DNA from: Mesorhizobium sp.
Lineage (GTDB): Bacteria > Pseudomonadota > Alphaproteobacteria > Rhizobiales > Rhizobiaceae
NCBI RefSeq assembly: GCF_017306585.1
Contig: NZ_JAFKIC010000132.1
Coordinates: 1 to 47,145 of the forward strand
DNA: 47,145 nt
Direction of reading: 5' to 3'
Position numbers and translations under genes: made by a program. Below the pieces are notes generated by a model that was not told where the DNA came from, did not search any database, and worked only from the letters and a program-made list of their open reading frames with translations. This document shows, piece by piece, positions 8,926 to 17,928 of the stretch. Position 1 is the stretch's first letter; each line of letters starts with the position of its first letter.

Positions 8926-9600
8926 ATGAAGATTCTCGTCATAGAAGATGACCGCGAGGCAGCGGATTATCTGCAGAAAGCCTTCACCGAGGCCGGGCAC
9001 ACCGCGCATGTCGCCGGTGATGGCGAGACCGGTTTCGCGCTCGCCGATGCCGGCGACTATGACGTCATGGTCATCGACCGGATGATGCCGCGCCGCGACG
9101 GCCTGTCGGTCATTGCCGGGCTTCGCTCGAGAGGCAACACCACCCCGGTGCTGATCCTGTCGGCGCTTGGCGAGGTCGATGACCGGGTCACCGGCCTGCG
9201 CGCCGGCGGCGACGACTATCTGACCAAGCCCTATGCCTTCTCCGAGCTTCTCGCCCGTGTCGAGGTGCTGAACCGCCGCGCCAGCGCCAAGGAGGCCGAA
9301 ACCGTCTACCGGGTAGGTGACCTTGAGCTCGACAGACTGTCGCATTCGGTCAAGCGCGCTGCGCGCGAGATCACGCTGCAGCCGCGCGAATTCCGCCTGC
9401 TGGAATATCTGATGCGTCATGCCGGCCAGGTGGTGACGCGCACCATGCTGCTCGAAAATGTCTGGGACTATCACTTCGATCCCCAGACCAATGTCATCGA
9501 TGTTCATGTCTCGCGCTTGCGCGGCAAGATCGAAAAAGGCTTCGACAAACCTATCCTGCATACGGTTCGCGGCGCGGGCTACATGCTGAAGGGTGGCTAG
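8926..9600 (+). CDS. OmpR-family response regulator (second two-component pair)
   Basis: A 224-residue response regulator. The receiver domain has E7/D8/D9, phospho-acceptor D51 (MVIDRMMP), S79 and K101 (LTKPY). The winged-helix effector (about 128-222) ends TVRGAGYML. The ATG at 8926 gives the canonical MKILVIEDD start; in-frame ATGs at 8860 and 8875 would add an unusual tail and are less likely, although no strong ribosome site is visible. The partner kinase starts 8 bp downstream and glnE follows the kinase with overlapping codons. The same order degP, regulator, kinase, glnE is known in Sinorhizobium, but the signal and targets are unknown to me. Confidence 0.9.
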   Translation: MKILVIEDDREAADYLQKAFTEAGHTAHVAGDGETGFALADAGDYDVMVIDRMMPRRDGLSVIAGLRSRGNTTPVLILSALGEVDDRVTGLRAGGDDYLTKPYAFSELLARVEVLNRRASAKEAETVYRVGDLELDRLSHSVKRAAREITLQPREFRLLEYLMRHAGQVVTRTMLLENVWDYHFDPQTNVIDVHVSRLRGKIEKGFDKPILHTVRGAGYMLKGG

Positions 9601-9608
9601 GCGACAGC

Positions 9609-11078
9609 ATGGCGCTTTCCGTGCCCGCCATCATGAAGACGACGGCAGCGCGGCTTTCGGCGCTCTACCTTCTGCTCTTCGCGATCTGCGCCGTGCTGCT
9701 CGTCTTCTACATGACCTCGCTGTCCGCGCGCATGCTGACGGCGCAGACGCAGGACACCATCAACGACGAGGTGCTTGGCTTGGCACGCGCCTACAAGCGC
9801 GGCGGCCTGCCGGTGCTGGTGCGCGTGGTCGAGGCCCGCTCGCGCCAGCCGGGCGCGAACCTCTATCTTATCGCCGATGCCAACGGCCAGATCCTGACCG
9901 GCAATGTCCAGAGTTTGCAGCCCGGCGTGATCGAAACCGAAGGCTGGACGACCGAGCCATTCTCCTACCAGCGCTTTGGCGAGGGCGAGCTCGACCGACT
10001 GCGCAGCGGCGTTGCCGACCCGGCCGCGCCGCAGCCCGGCGGGACGCAGACCGAGGGCGAGCAGGGGCACAATGCGATCGCGCTGGTGCTGAGGCTGCCC
10101 AACCAGATGATCATGCTGGTCGGGCGCGACCTTGGCGAACCGGAGCGCTTCCGCGCCGTCATCAAACGTTCGCTGATGCTGGCGCTCGGCATGATGGGCC
10201 TGGGCGGGCTGTTGATCTGGTTCTTTGTCGGACACGCCGCGCTGAAGCGCATCGACGGCGTTTCGGAAGCCAGCCGCCGCATCATGGGCGGCGATCTCAG
10301 CGGCCGGCTGCCGGTAACCGGCGCCGGCGACGAGTTCGACCGGCTTTCGGAAAACCTCAATACCATGCTGGCCCGGATCGCCACGCTCAACGAAGGCCTG
10401 AAGCAGGTTTCCGACAACATCGCGCATGATCTGAAGACGCCGCTGACCCGGCTGCGCAACCGCGCCGAAGCCACGCTGTCGGGAAAACACAAGACATCGG
10501 ACTACCGGCAGGCGCTGGAAGGCACTATCGCCGAATCCGACCAGCTGATCAAAACCTTCAACGCCATCCTCATGATCTCCCGGCTGGAGGCCGGATATTC
10601 GTCCGAGCACACCAACCGGGTCGACCTTGGCGCGGCCGTCAGCGACGTCGTCGAACTCTACGAACCGGTGGCGGAAGAGGCCGGTGTCTTGCTGGAGGCG
10701 GACCTGGACGGGGCGTTTCTCGTTGACGGCAATCGCGAGCTGATCGGCCAGGCGCTCTCGAACATCGTCGACAACGCGATCAAATATTCGGTCGATTCCG
10801 CCACCACGCCGGCGGTTCGCGTGACGCTCGATCGCACGCCCGGCGAGATCAGGCTGACCGTCGCCGACAACGGCCAGGGCATCCCGGACGATGCCGACCG
10901 CGCGCGGGCGACTGAACGTTTCGTGCGGCTGGAGAAGAGCCGTTCGCAGCCGGGCTCGGGCCTTGGCCTCAGCCTCGCCAAGGCGGTGATGACTTTCCAT
11001 AATGGACGGCTTGATCTCTTGCCTGGCAATCCAGGACTATCCGTGGTCATGAGTTTCCCCACGCGGGAGGATCACTGA
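9609..11078 (+). CDS. Sensor histidine kinase with HAMP domain (second two-component pair)
   Basis: A 489-residue inner-membrane sensor kinase. TM1 is about 15-36, the periplasmic sensor region about 37-187, TM2 about 188-208 and HAMP about 209-262. The dimerisation domain has phospho-acceptor H273 (NIAHDLKTPLTRLRN), and the ATPase domain has N389 (NIVDNAIKYS), DNGQGIP (420-426) and GSGLGLSL (449-456). It starts 8 bp after the response regulator gene and its TGA overlaps the ATG of glnE by one base. This suggests co-transcription and perhaps coupled expression with nitrogen control. The ligand cannot be read from sequence. Confidence 0.92.
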   Translation: MALSVPAIMKTTAARLSALYLLLFAICAVLLVFYMTSLSARMLTAQTQDTINDEVLGLARAYKRGGLPVLVRVVEARSRQPGANLYLIADANGQILTGNVQSLQPGVIETEGWTTEPFSYQRFGEGELDRLRSGVADPAAPQPGGTQTEGEQGHNAIALVLRLPNQMIMLVGRDLGEPERFRAVIKRSLMLALGMMGLGGLLIWFFVGHAALKRIDGVSEASRRIMGGDLSGRLPVTGAGDEFDRLSENLNTMLARIATLNEGLKQVSDNIAHDLKTPLTRLRNRAEATLSGKHKTSDYRQALEGTIAESDQLIKTFNAILMISRLEAGYSSEHTNRVDLGAAVSDVVELYEPVAEEAGVLLEADLDGAFLVDGNRELIGQALSNIVDNAIKYSVDSATTPAVRVTLDRTPGEIRLTVADNGQGIPDDADRARATERFVRLEKSRSQPGSGLGLSLAKAVMTFHNGRLDLLPGNPGLSVVMSFPTREDH

Positions 11079-14044
11079 TGGCTGCGGCTGTAAAACGCAA
11101 AATCACGGACTGGCTGCTCAGGCCGGTGGTTGCCCTTGCCCCGCTCGACGAAGGCGACGCGCGGCAGGAACTGGCCGAAATCGCTGGCGCCGCACGGGAA
11201 GAGGGACTGACGCGGCTGGCCAGATTCCTGGCTGCAAAGGGGGAGGCGCAGCATTTTCTCGCCGCCGTCTTCGACCTTTCCCCCTTCCTCCGCGATGTCG
11301 CACGCCGCCGGCCGCACATCCTGGACAGCCTGTTCGACCAGCCGGTTGAAGCTCGCCTGAAAGCGATCACCGCCGCGATCGAACAGGCGCCGCTGGCGGA
11401 GGCGGTTTCCGAATCCGGCCTGATGATGGAACTGCGCCAGTGCAAGACCGAGGCGCATTTCCTGATCGCGCTTGCCGATCTCGCCAGCGAAGCGGAAACG
11501 TCTCAGACGGTAAGGCGGCTGAGCGATCTCGCCGATGCCTGCACGCGCGCGGCCGTCGATTTCCTGCTGCGGGACGCGCACGGACAGGGCAAGCTCAAGC
11601 TGCCCGACCTAGAGAATCCCTCGCTTCGTTCCGGCTGGATACTGCTCGGCATGGGCAAGCTCGGCGCGCATGAACTGAACTTCTCGTCCGATATCGACCT
11701 CGTCGTGTTCTTCGATCCCGAGGCGCCCGCCGTGATCGATCCCCTCGACGCGACAGACCTGTTTTCACGGCTGACGCGCCGGCTGGTGCGTATCCTGCAG
11801 GATCGCACCGAGCACGGCTACGTCTTCCGTACCGATCTGCGGTTGCGCCCCGATCCCGGGTCGACGCCCCTCGCGATCCCGGTCGAGGCGGCATTGCGCT
11901 ACTACGAGGCGCGGGGCCAGAACTGGGAGCGGGCAGCGATGATCAAGGCGCGCCCGGTAGCCGGCGACCTCGCCGCCGGTGCTGCCTTCCTCAAGGAATT
12001 GCAGCCCTATATCTGGCGTAAATACATGGATTACGCGGCGATTGCCGATGTTCATTCGATCAAGCGCCAGATCCACGCCCACAAGGGGCATGGCGAGATC
12101 GCGGTGAAGGGCCACAACGTCAAGCTGGGTCGTGGCGGCATTCGCGAAATCGAATTCTTCGTCCAGACCCAGCAGCTCATCGCCGGAGGCCGTTTTCCCG
12201 AGTTGCGCGGCCGCGAGACCGTGCCCATGCTCGGTCAGCTCGCGGCGCGCGGCTGGATCACGTCGGACGCGCGCGACGCGCTCGCCCGCCAATACTGGTT
12301 CCTGCGCCGGGTCGAACATGCCATTCAAATGGTGGCGGACGAGCAGACGCACACGCTGCCGGAAGACGACGAAGGGCTGGAGCGCATCGCCCGCATGCTG
12401 GGCTTTGCCGATGCGGCGGCCTTCTCCCTGGCCTTCCGGGCCTCGCTCCAGCAGGTCGAGCGCCATTACGCGGCGCTGTTCGAAACAGCACCCGAACTCT
12501 CGGCCGGCATCGGTAATCTGGTCTTCACCGGCGACGTCGACGATCCCGACACGCTGCAGACCTTGCATGGGCTGGGTTTCCAGCGGCCGAGCGACATCTG
12601 TCGTGTCATCCGCGGTTGGCATTTCGGCCGCTACCGCGTCACCCAGTCGGCTGAAGCGCGCGAGCGGCTGACGGAATTGACACCGGCGCTGCTCAAGGCA
12701 TTTGGCCAGACCCGGCGGGCGGACGAGGCCCTGGTCCGCTTCGATGAGTTCCTCGCCGGCCTGCCGGCCGGCATCCAGCTGTTCTCTCTGCTGCAGTCGA
12801 ACCCGGCTTTGCTCAAGCTGATGGCGACGATCATGGGCGCCGCGCCCCGGCTGGCGGCGATCATCACGCGCCGACCGCATGTGTTCGACGGCCTGCTTGA
12901 CCCCGCGCTTCTCACCGAACTGCCGGACCGCGCCTATCTCTCGGCCCGGCTTTCGGCTTTTCTCGAGGGCGACAGGGCCTATGAGGACGTGCTCGACCGG
13001 TTGCGCATCTTTGCCTCGGAGCAGAAATTCCTGATCGGCGTACGGCTGCTCGCCGGCTCGATCGATCCCGCGCGGGCGGGCCGCGCCTTTTCGGACCTTG
13101 CCGATCTCACCATCGAGGCGGCTTTGCAGGCGGTTATGCGCGAATTCGCCGCGCGCCACGGCACGGTCGCGGGCGGCGTGGTCTCGTTGCTTGGCATGGG
13201 CAAGCTCGGCAGCCGCGAATTGACCGCTGGGTCGGATGTCGACCTCATCCTGCTCTACGACCACGACCCCGATGCCGAGGATTCCGACGGCGAGAAGCCG
13301 CTGGCGCCGTCGCACTACTATACCCGCATGACGCAGCGGCTGATCTCTGCTGTATCGGCGCCGACGGCGGAAGGCGTGCTCTACGAACTGGACCTGCGCC
13401 TGCGGCCGTCCGGCAACAAGGGTCCGGTGGCGACCCATATCGATGCCTTCAGGAAGTACCAGCGCCAGGAGGCCTGGACCTGGGAGCACATGGCGCTGTC
13501 GCGGGCACGCGCCATTGCCGGCGACGCCGGTTTGTGCGGCGAGGTCGAGGCCGACGTTGTGGCGGTGCTTGGCCAGCGGCGCGATGCCGCCAAGGTCAAG
13601 GCGGAAGCCCGCGACATGCGGGCCATGATCGAGCAGGAAAAGCCGCCGCGCGACCTCTGGGACATCAAGCTCATACCCGGAGGGCTGATCGATCTCGAAT
13701 TCATCGCCCAGGTCGCGGTCATCACCGGGCAGGTCGAGGCCGGCGCGCGTGCCACCGGCACCGCCGAAATCCTGTCGCGTCTTGCTCCTGGCTTTGCCGA
13801 TGCGGATGTCAGGCAGGAACTCTGCAGCGCCTATGCGCTCTATCTGGCGCTGACCCAGATGACGCGGCTTTGCCTTACCGGTGCCTTTGAGCGCGATGAC
13901 GTTCCGCCGGGACTTTCGGATCTGCTTCTGGCGGTCACCGACCTGCCGGATTTCGGTGTGCTGGAAGCACATCTCAAGGAAACGTCGCAAAGGGTCAGGA
14001 AGGACTTTGATCTTCTGCTTCGTGCCGGACCGCCGCGAGGCTGA
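11078..14044 (+). CDS. glnE: Bifunctional glutamine synthetase adenylyltransferase/adenylyl-removing enzyme GlnE
   Basis: A 988-residue cytoplasmic enzyme that adenylylates glutamine synthetase (inactivating it) and removes AMP (reactivating it) in response to PII and glutamine. It has two nucleotidyltransferase modules. The N-terminal deadenylylase module has GMGKLGAHELNFSSDIDL (about 191-208; D205, D207). The C-terminal adenylylase module has GMGKLGSRELTAGSDVDL (about 706-723; D720, D722). A helical linker joins them. Length is slightly longer than the E. coli enzyme and typical of rhizobia. The start codon overlaps the preceding kinase stop, so expression is likely coupled to that two-component operon. 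Confidence 0.96.
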   Translation: MAAAVKRKITDWLLRPVVALAPLDEGDARQELAEIAGAAREEGLTRLARFLAAKGEAQHFLAAVFDLSPFLRDVARRRPHILDSLFDQPVEARLKAITAAIEQAPLAEAVSESGLMMELRQCKTEAHFLIALADLASEAETSQTVRRLSDLADACTRAAVDFLLRDAHGQGKLKLPDLENPSLRSGWILLGMGKLGAHELNFSSDIDLVVFFDPEAPAVIDPLDATDLFSRLTRRLVRILQDRTEHGYVFRTDLRLRPDPGSTPLAIPVEAALRYYEARGQNWERAAMIKARPVAGDLAAGAAFLKELQPYIWRKYMDYAAIADVHSIKRQIHAHKGHGEIAVKGHNVKLGRGGIREIEFFVQTQQLIAGGRFPELRGRETVPMLGQLAARGWITSDARDALARQYWFLRRVEHAIQMVADEQTHTLPEDDEGLERIARMLGFADAAAFSLAFRASLQQVERHYAALFETAPELSAGIGNLVFTGDVDDPDTLQTLHGLGFQRPSDICRVIRGWHFGRYRVTQSAEARERLTELTPALLKAFGQTRRADEALVRFDEFLAGLPAGIQLFSLLQSNPALLKLMATIMGAAPRLAAIITRRPHVFDGLLDPALLTELPDRAYLSARLSAFLEGDRAYEDVLDRLRIFASEQKFLIGVRLLAGSIDPARAGRAFSDLADLTIEAALQAVMREFAARHGTVAGGVVSLLGMGKLGSRELTAGSDVDLILLYDHDPDAEDSDGEKPLAPSHYYTRMTQRLISAVSAPTAEGVLYELDLRLRPSGNKGPVATHIDAFRKYQRQEAWTWEHMALSRARAIAGDAGLCGEVEADVVAVLGQRRDAAKVKAEARDMRAMIEQEKPPRDLWDIKLIPGGLIDLEFIAQVAVITGQVEAGARATGTAEILSRLAPGFADADVRQELCSAYALYLALTQMTRLCLTGAFERDDVPPGLSDLLLAVTDLPDFGVLEAHLKETSQRVRKDFDLLLRAGPPRG

Positions 14045-14086
14045 CGTCCGGCGGCATCGGGGGTGACGATGCAACAGGAGAAGACC

Positions 14087-14557
14087 ATGAGAAAGACAAC
14101 CAAACTCGCCTTTGCCTTCATCGCCCTTGCCGGCGCCGTCGGCAGCGCGGCCTATGCCGAAAACACCGACAGCGCAAGAATGCGCGAGCGCACGATGATG
14201 CGTCTCGACAGGGCGATGAACGACAATGGTGGCGCCATCACCTTCGACCAGTTTTCCGATGCCATGGATGCGCGACTGAAGAAGCTTGTTGCCGACAATG
14301 GCGGCAAGCTGACCGTTGCTGAGCTCGCCGACGCGCTTGAGAAGGCGCGGTTCGAGCGGATGGCCAGGCGCATCATCGCCCGTTACGACTCCAAGGGTGA
14401 TGGAATCCTGACGGCCGATGACATCATCGGTCGCGAGAAGAAGGTCTTCGCCGTGCTCGACAAGAACAATGACGGCAAGATCGAAAAGAGCGAACTGCCC
14501 AGGGAAGGTCGTTTTGGCCATCACCGTCAATTGGATGACGAAGGCAGCGTCCAGTGA
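14087..14557 (+). CDS. Exported EF-hand calcium-binding protein
   Basis: A 156-residue predicted periplasmic protein. Signal peptide about 1-24 (cleavage near AYA-EN). Two good EF-hand loops are visible near the C-terminus: DSKGDGILTADD (about 102-113) and DKNNDGKIEKSE (about 125-136), each with Asp at position 1, Gly at 6 and an acidic residue at 12. Two degenerate loops (DNGGAITFDQF, DNGGKLTVAEL) precede them, so it likely arose as four EF-hand-like units. The start is the ATG preceded by CAGGAG at good spacing; two upstream ATGs (14063, 14069) would spoil the signal peptide. It follows glnE by 42 bp and is followed by a terminator. Function is unknown beyond calcium binding. Confidence 0.85.
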   Translation: MRKTTKLAFAFIALAGAVGSAAYAENTDSARMRERTMMRLDRAMNDNGGAITFDQFSDAMDARLKKLVADNGGKLTVAELADALEKARFERMARRIIARYDSKGDGILTADDIIGREKKVFAVLDKNNDGKIEKSELPREGRFGHHRQLDDEGSVQ

Positions 14558-14571
14558 TCATCATCATGTAA

Positions 14572-14595
14572 CTCCGGCGGCGTCAGTCGCCGGAG
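14572..14595 (+). terminator. Terminator after the EF-hand gene
   Basis: CTCCGGCG (14572-14579) pairs with CGCCGGAG (14588-14595) over an 8-base loop, followed by GGTTTGCGTTATCTT. It sits 15 bp after the stop codon and between convergent genes, so it probably ends the degP-side transcription unit. Confidence 0.7.
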
Positions 14596-14624
14596 GGTTT
14601 GCGTTATCTTCAGCGTCCTTGGAG

Positions 14625-15062
14625 CTACTCTGTCCGCCGAATTTGTTGGAGCAAGCGGTCTGCGCGAGCCTGCAGAATCCTGTCGCGCAGATAGGCATAA
14701 AAGCGCGGCGGCAGCATACCATAGTCGAAGCGGGATGGCTTGCTGCCTGCAATGGGCCTCAGGTCTGGACCCGGCCAGAGGAAATCATTGGTTTCGGTCA
14801 GCACGATCCATGAGGGCGTTCCATCAAGGCCGAGATGGGCCTTGAGTGGCGCGGGTATCTCCACTGCATCAGCAGGGTCAGCCGGGGCCGAGTGGGTGAT
14901 CGGAACCACCGTTACGACTTCGCGGCCCTCTACGATCCGTCGAGCGGTAACAATGGCGCAGGGCCGGCTCTTGCGGCCTTCTTCAGCACCATTCTCGTAT
15001 TCTCTCACCCACAGATACGAATAGGAGATCACCAGGCCGGGTATAGGCTTGGGCAGGCTCAC
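14625..15062 (-). CDS. Type II toxin, PemK/MazF-like growth inhibitor
   Basis: A 145-residue protein whose N-terminal half has the PemK/MazF pattern: a hydrophobic first strand, GRKSRPCAIV (about 29-38) and VVTVVPITHS (about 49-58). The family are endoribonucleases that cut mRNA and stop growth until neutralised by the antitoxin. It overlaps the upstream antitoxin gene by 4 bp, the standard translationally coupled arrangement with antitoxin first. It ends with a basic tail (LQQIRRTE). Family assignment is by motif and context; activity is inferred. Confidence 0.82.
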   Translation of the reverse strand: MSLPKPIPGLVISYSYLWVREYENGAEEGRKSRPCAIVTARRIVEGREVVTVVPITHSAPADPADAVEIPAPLKAHLGLDGTPSWIVLTETNDFLWPGPDLRPIAGSKPSRFDYGMLPPRFYAYLRDRILQARADRLLQQIRRTE

Positions 15063-15319
15063 GGCGCCCAGTCTTTGAGCATTGCGTCAAGTCCGGCATA
15101 TTCAGATGGGACGACGCTTTCGGCTATTGCGCTCAGCGTCTCGTCGTCCAGTTCCTCCACCGGACGAGCGACCCGTCCCTTGACCAGAACCTCGAACATT
15201 GCCGCCGACAGGAGCACCGTATGAGTGCGTCCATTTTTGGTGATCGCTACTGGCCCGCGCTGGGCGGCGTCCTGAAAGCGCCCGACATTCTGTTGGAATT
15301 CCGTTGATGTGACGCGCAT
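15059..15319 (-). CDS. Type II antitoxin, Phd/YefM family
   Basis: An 86-residue protein with the Phd/YefM N-terminal DNA-binding fold: VTSTEFQQNVGRFQDAA followed by GPVAITKNGRTHTVLLSA, and a variable acidic C-terminal half (about 45-86) that would bind the toxin. The start ATG is preceded by GAGGA at good spacing. It is the first gene of the pair and its end overlaps the toxin start. A palindrome sits just upstream and is the likely autoregulatory operator. Confidence 0.87.
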   Translation of the reverse strand: MRVTSTEFQQNVGRFQDAAQRGPVAITKNGRTHTVLLSAAMFEVLVKGRVARPVEELDDETLSAIAESVVPSEYAGLDAMLKDWAP

Positions 15320-15334
15320 GGCAAATCCTCTTCT

Positions 15335-15349
15335 TATCTAAAATAGATA
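15335..15349. promoter_or_regulatory. Palindromic operator upstream of the toxin-antitoxin pair
   Basis: TATCTA-AAA-TAGATA is a perfect inverted repeat with 6-bp arms, 16 bp upstream of the antitoxin start and inside an AT-rich patch unlike its surroundings. Phd-type antitoxins bind short palindromes over their own promoter, so this is the likely operator (inference from position and symmetry). Confidence 0.65.
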
Positions 15350-15404
15350 GAATGGATACTTTTGTCAAAGCACCTCACGTTCCACGACGGAGCAGTCCTG
15401 TCGT

Positions 15405-17726
15405 TCAAGCCGCTGCCTTGACGGCCGGTGCGCCTTTCTTGACCGGAATGCGCACAGACACGATGGTGCCGACGCCTTCGGTCGAGCGGATCTTCAGCGC
15501 GCCGCCCTGAAGCTCGGCCAGCGAGCGCGAGATGGCGAGGCCAAGGCCTGATCCGGCATGGTTCTTGGAGAACTGGTTCTGCACCTGCTCGAAAGGCCGC
15601 CCCAGCTTGCCGAGCGCTGCCCTTGGAATGCCGCAGCCATTGTCCTCGATGGTCAGCACAAGCGCGCCGGACGTGTTGCGCGCCCTGACCGATATATGGC
15701 CGCCCTGGCCGGTGAACTTCACCGCGTTGGACAGAAGATTGATGACGATCTGCTTGATCGCGCGGCGGTCGGCGAACAAGGTCAGGGCGTCGGCGATGCG
15801 GGTTTCCACGGTAATGGACTTCTGTGCCGCCTGCAGCGAGACGACCCGGACCGTTTCGCTGATCAGCGGGCCGAGGTCGATCTGTTCCTGGTCCAGCGAG
15901 AACTGCCCAGCCTCGATCTTGGACATGTCGAGAATGTCGTTGATGACGCCCAGCAGATATTTGCCGCTGCTGTTGATGTCGGTCGCGTATTCCTCGTAGC
16001 GCTCCGATCCCAGCGGTCCGAACAATCCCTGTTCCATCAGCTCCGAAAAGCCGATGATGGCGTTGAGCGGTGTGCGCAGTTCGTGCGACATGTTGGCGAG
16101 GAACTCGGATTTCGCCCGGTTCGCCGCTTCGGCGCGCTCGGTTTCCTTCATGTATTTGTGATTGAGATCGACCAGTTCGCGCGACCGCTCCTCTTCAGCG
16201 CGGCGGGCGAGGCTGAGGTCATGGATGGTCGCCATCAGCCGGCGCTCGCTGTCGACCAGCTTCTCCTGGTGCAGCTTGATCTGGGTAATGTCGGAACCGA
16301 CCGAAACGATGCCGCCGTCCCTGGTCCTGAGCTCGTTGACCTGCAGCCAGCGGCCGTCGGCAAGCTGGCGCTCGAAGGTGGAGCCGCCCTGCGGCCCGTT
16401 GGTGTTGGCAAGTCGGCGTTCCGATGCAAAGGCAAGCATGCGCTCTTCCAGGGCTGTGCGGGCCACGCCGGGCATCACGTCGCGATCCGAAAGACCGTTA
16501 TCCTGCTGGTATTTCGAGTTGCACATGATCAGGCGCTGCGTCGAGTCCCACAGCACGAAGGATTCGGTGATGTTTTCGATCGCCGTCCTGAGGCGAAGGT
16601 CGGCGGCTTCCGAACGCAGCGCCAGATGGCGCTGCTCGGTGACATCGACCGCGATGCCGATCAGCTGGATCTCGGGGGCTTCCGGATCCATGACCTGCGC
16701 GCGGGCGCGCATCCACACCCATTGGCCATCGGCATGCCGCATCCGGAAGACCTGGTCGATGTGGTCGATTTCGCGCGCCACGATCCGGTTGGCGAGCTGG
16801 AAAAGGTCGCCGTCATCCGGATGGATGATCTCGTCGACCTCGCCGAACGACAGCATCGTGTCGCAGGGCTCGTAGCCCAGCATGTCGTACATCGACCGCG
16901 ACCAGTACATCTTGCCGCGCACCATGTCCCAGTCCCACAGGCCGCAGCGGCCGCGAACCAGCGCCATGTCGATACGCTGATGCGCTTCGAGATAGATGCG
17001 GTCGGCCGCCTGGGCGCGCGCCGCCTGGCCGAAATAGGCGTAGAGGATGATGATCAGCACGCCGGCCGTCAGCACGAACAGGGTCACGTTCAGCGAGACG
17101 GTCTTGCGCCAGGTGTCGAAGACCGCTTCCTGCGGCACGAGAGCCGCCGCGGCTCCCTTTCTGTCCTTGGCGACGCTGACGGCGGCGTACCAGTCCTGTC
17201 CGCCGATGTTGACCTCCATGACGCCGGCGCGGTCGCCGAACATGAACAGCGGTTGGCCGCCCTGGACCAGCCCGTCGAGCGAATGGCCCTGCCAGGGCAT
17301 GGAGCGCGGCGTCACCGCGGTGATCTTGAAGGCGCTGTCGGTGATGACGAGCACATGGCTGCGGCCCATCGCGCCCTGGCGGCTGGTGGTTTCCAGCAGG
17401 TCCTGGATGGCGCCCGGCGGCGTGTCGGAAATGGTCGCCAGCGAACTGGCCAGTTGGCCCGCCGCCAGCGTCAGGATCGCCTTGGCGTCGCGCTCGACAT
17501 CGTCGCGCTCGTTCATCAGCGACAGCACGCGCAGCGCCGCTATGACGATCAGGAAGATGACGATCAGCGCCGGTATAGACCGGCGCAGCAGCGGTTCAGC
17601 GGCCAGAAGCCGCTTGTAGGCCGGTTCGGCAATGAGCCGCGCATTCCCGGCAAGGCCGTCGCTCGACGCCTCGCGCCGCGCAAAAGCCATCCCTCCGGGC
17701 GCGCCCCACGCGTCCGCCTTCGCCAT
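15405..17726 (-). CDS. PAS-domain sensor histidine kinase, PleC/DivJ-like
   Basis: A 773-residue membrane kinase. TM1 is about 50-72, an extracytoplasmic sensor region about 73-208, and TM2 about 210-232. Two PAS domains follow (about 250-365 and 375-485, the first with the FRMRHADGQWVWMRARAQ type PAC motif), then a coiled coil. The HisKA domain has H548 (LANMSHELRTPLNAIIGFSEL), and the ATPase domain ends near 765. The HisKA sequence is of the PleC/DivJ/PdhS type that acts on DivK and PleD in alphaproteobacterial cell-cycle control. Its place beside the glnE region also matches what I recall for rhizobial pleC, so PleC is the best guess. The ATG at 17726 follows GGGGAG; the frame stays open much further upstream but that part is antisense-strand noise. 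Confidence 0.87.
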   Translation of the reverse strand: MAKADAWGAPGGMAFARREASSDGLAGNARLIAEPAYKRLLAAEPLLRRSIPALIVIFLIVIAALRVLSLMNERDDVERDAKAILTLAAGQLASSLATISDTPPGAIQDLLETTSRQGAMGRSHVLVITDSAFKITAVTPRSMPWQGHSLDGLVQGGQPLFMFGDRAGVMEVNIGGQDWYAAVSVAKDRKGAAAALVPQEAVFDTWRKTVSLNVTLFVLTAGVLIIILYAYFGQAARAQAADRIYLEAHQRIDMALVRGRCGLWDWDMVRGKMYWSRSMYDMLGYEPCDTMLSFGEVDEIIHPDDGDLFQLANRIVAREIDHIDQVFRMRHADGQWVWMRARAQVMDPEAPEIQLIGIAVDVTEQRHLALRSEAADLRLRTAIENITESFVLWDSTQRLIMCNSKYQQDNGLSDRDVMPGVARTALEERMLAFASERRLANTNGPQGGSTFERQLADGRWLQVNELRTRDGGIVSVGSDITQIKLHQEKLVDSERRLMATIHDLSLARRAEEERSRELVDLNHKYMKETERAEAANRAKSEFLANMSHELRTPLNAIIGFSELMEQGLFGPLGSERYEEYATDINSSGKYLLGVINDILDMSKIEAGQFSLDQEQIDLGPLISETVRVVSLQAAQKSITVETRIADALTLFADRRAIKQIVINLLSNAVKFTGQGGHISVRARNTSGALVLTIEDNGCGIPRAALGKLGRPFEQVQNQFSKNHAGSGLGLAISRSLAELQGGALKIRSTEGVGTIVSVRIPVKKGAPAVKAAA

Positions 17727-17884
17727 AAATGGCACTCCCCGAATTTCAGTATGCCTGCATTTCTGTGTGCTTGGTGATCCGGCAACACCGCACGTCCGAA
17801 TCGCCATTAAAGAATCAAAGGTGATTCGCCTTGTCCAGTGGCGCGGCGAAAAAAGATTAAAAATCGAATAAAATAGTGGGCTTT

Positions 17885-17913
17885 CGGGAGGTCCGACTCT
17901 TCGGCGCCTCCCG
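17885..17913 (-). terminator. Probable terminator of pepN
   Basis: CGGGAGG (17885-17891) pairs with CCTCCCG (17907-17913). On the minus strand this hairpin lies 16 bp after the pepN stop and runs into an AT-rich stretch with T-runs. The remaining gap to 17727 is AT-rich and presumably carries the promoter of the PAS kinase gene. Confidence 0.55.
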
Positions 17914-17928
17914 GCAGGATAGACGCGT

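Noticed and set aside
11765-14530. 921-codon minus-strand open frame
   Set aside because: It lies antisense to glnE and the EF-hand gene, which have complete motifs. Its composition (His/Arg/Gln-rich) is the usual artefact of high-GC codon bias on the opposite strand.
15558-17777. 739-codon plus-strand open frame
   Set aside because: It is antisense to the PAS kinase gene, which has all kinase motifs. No domain is recognisable in it.
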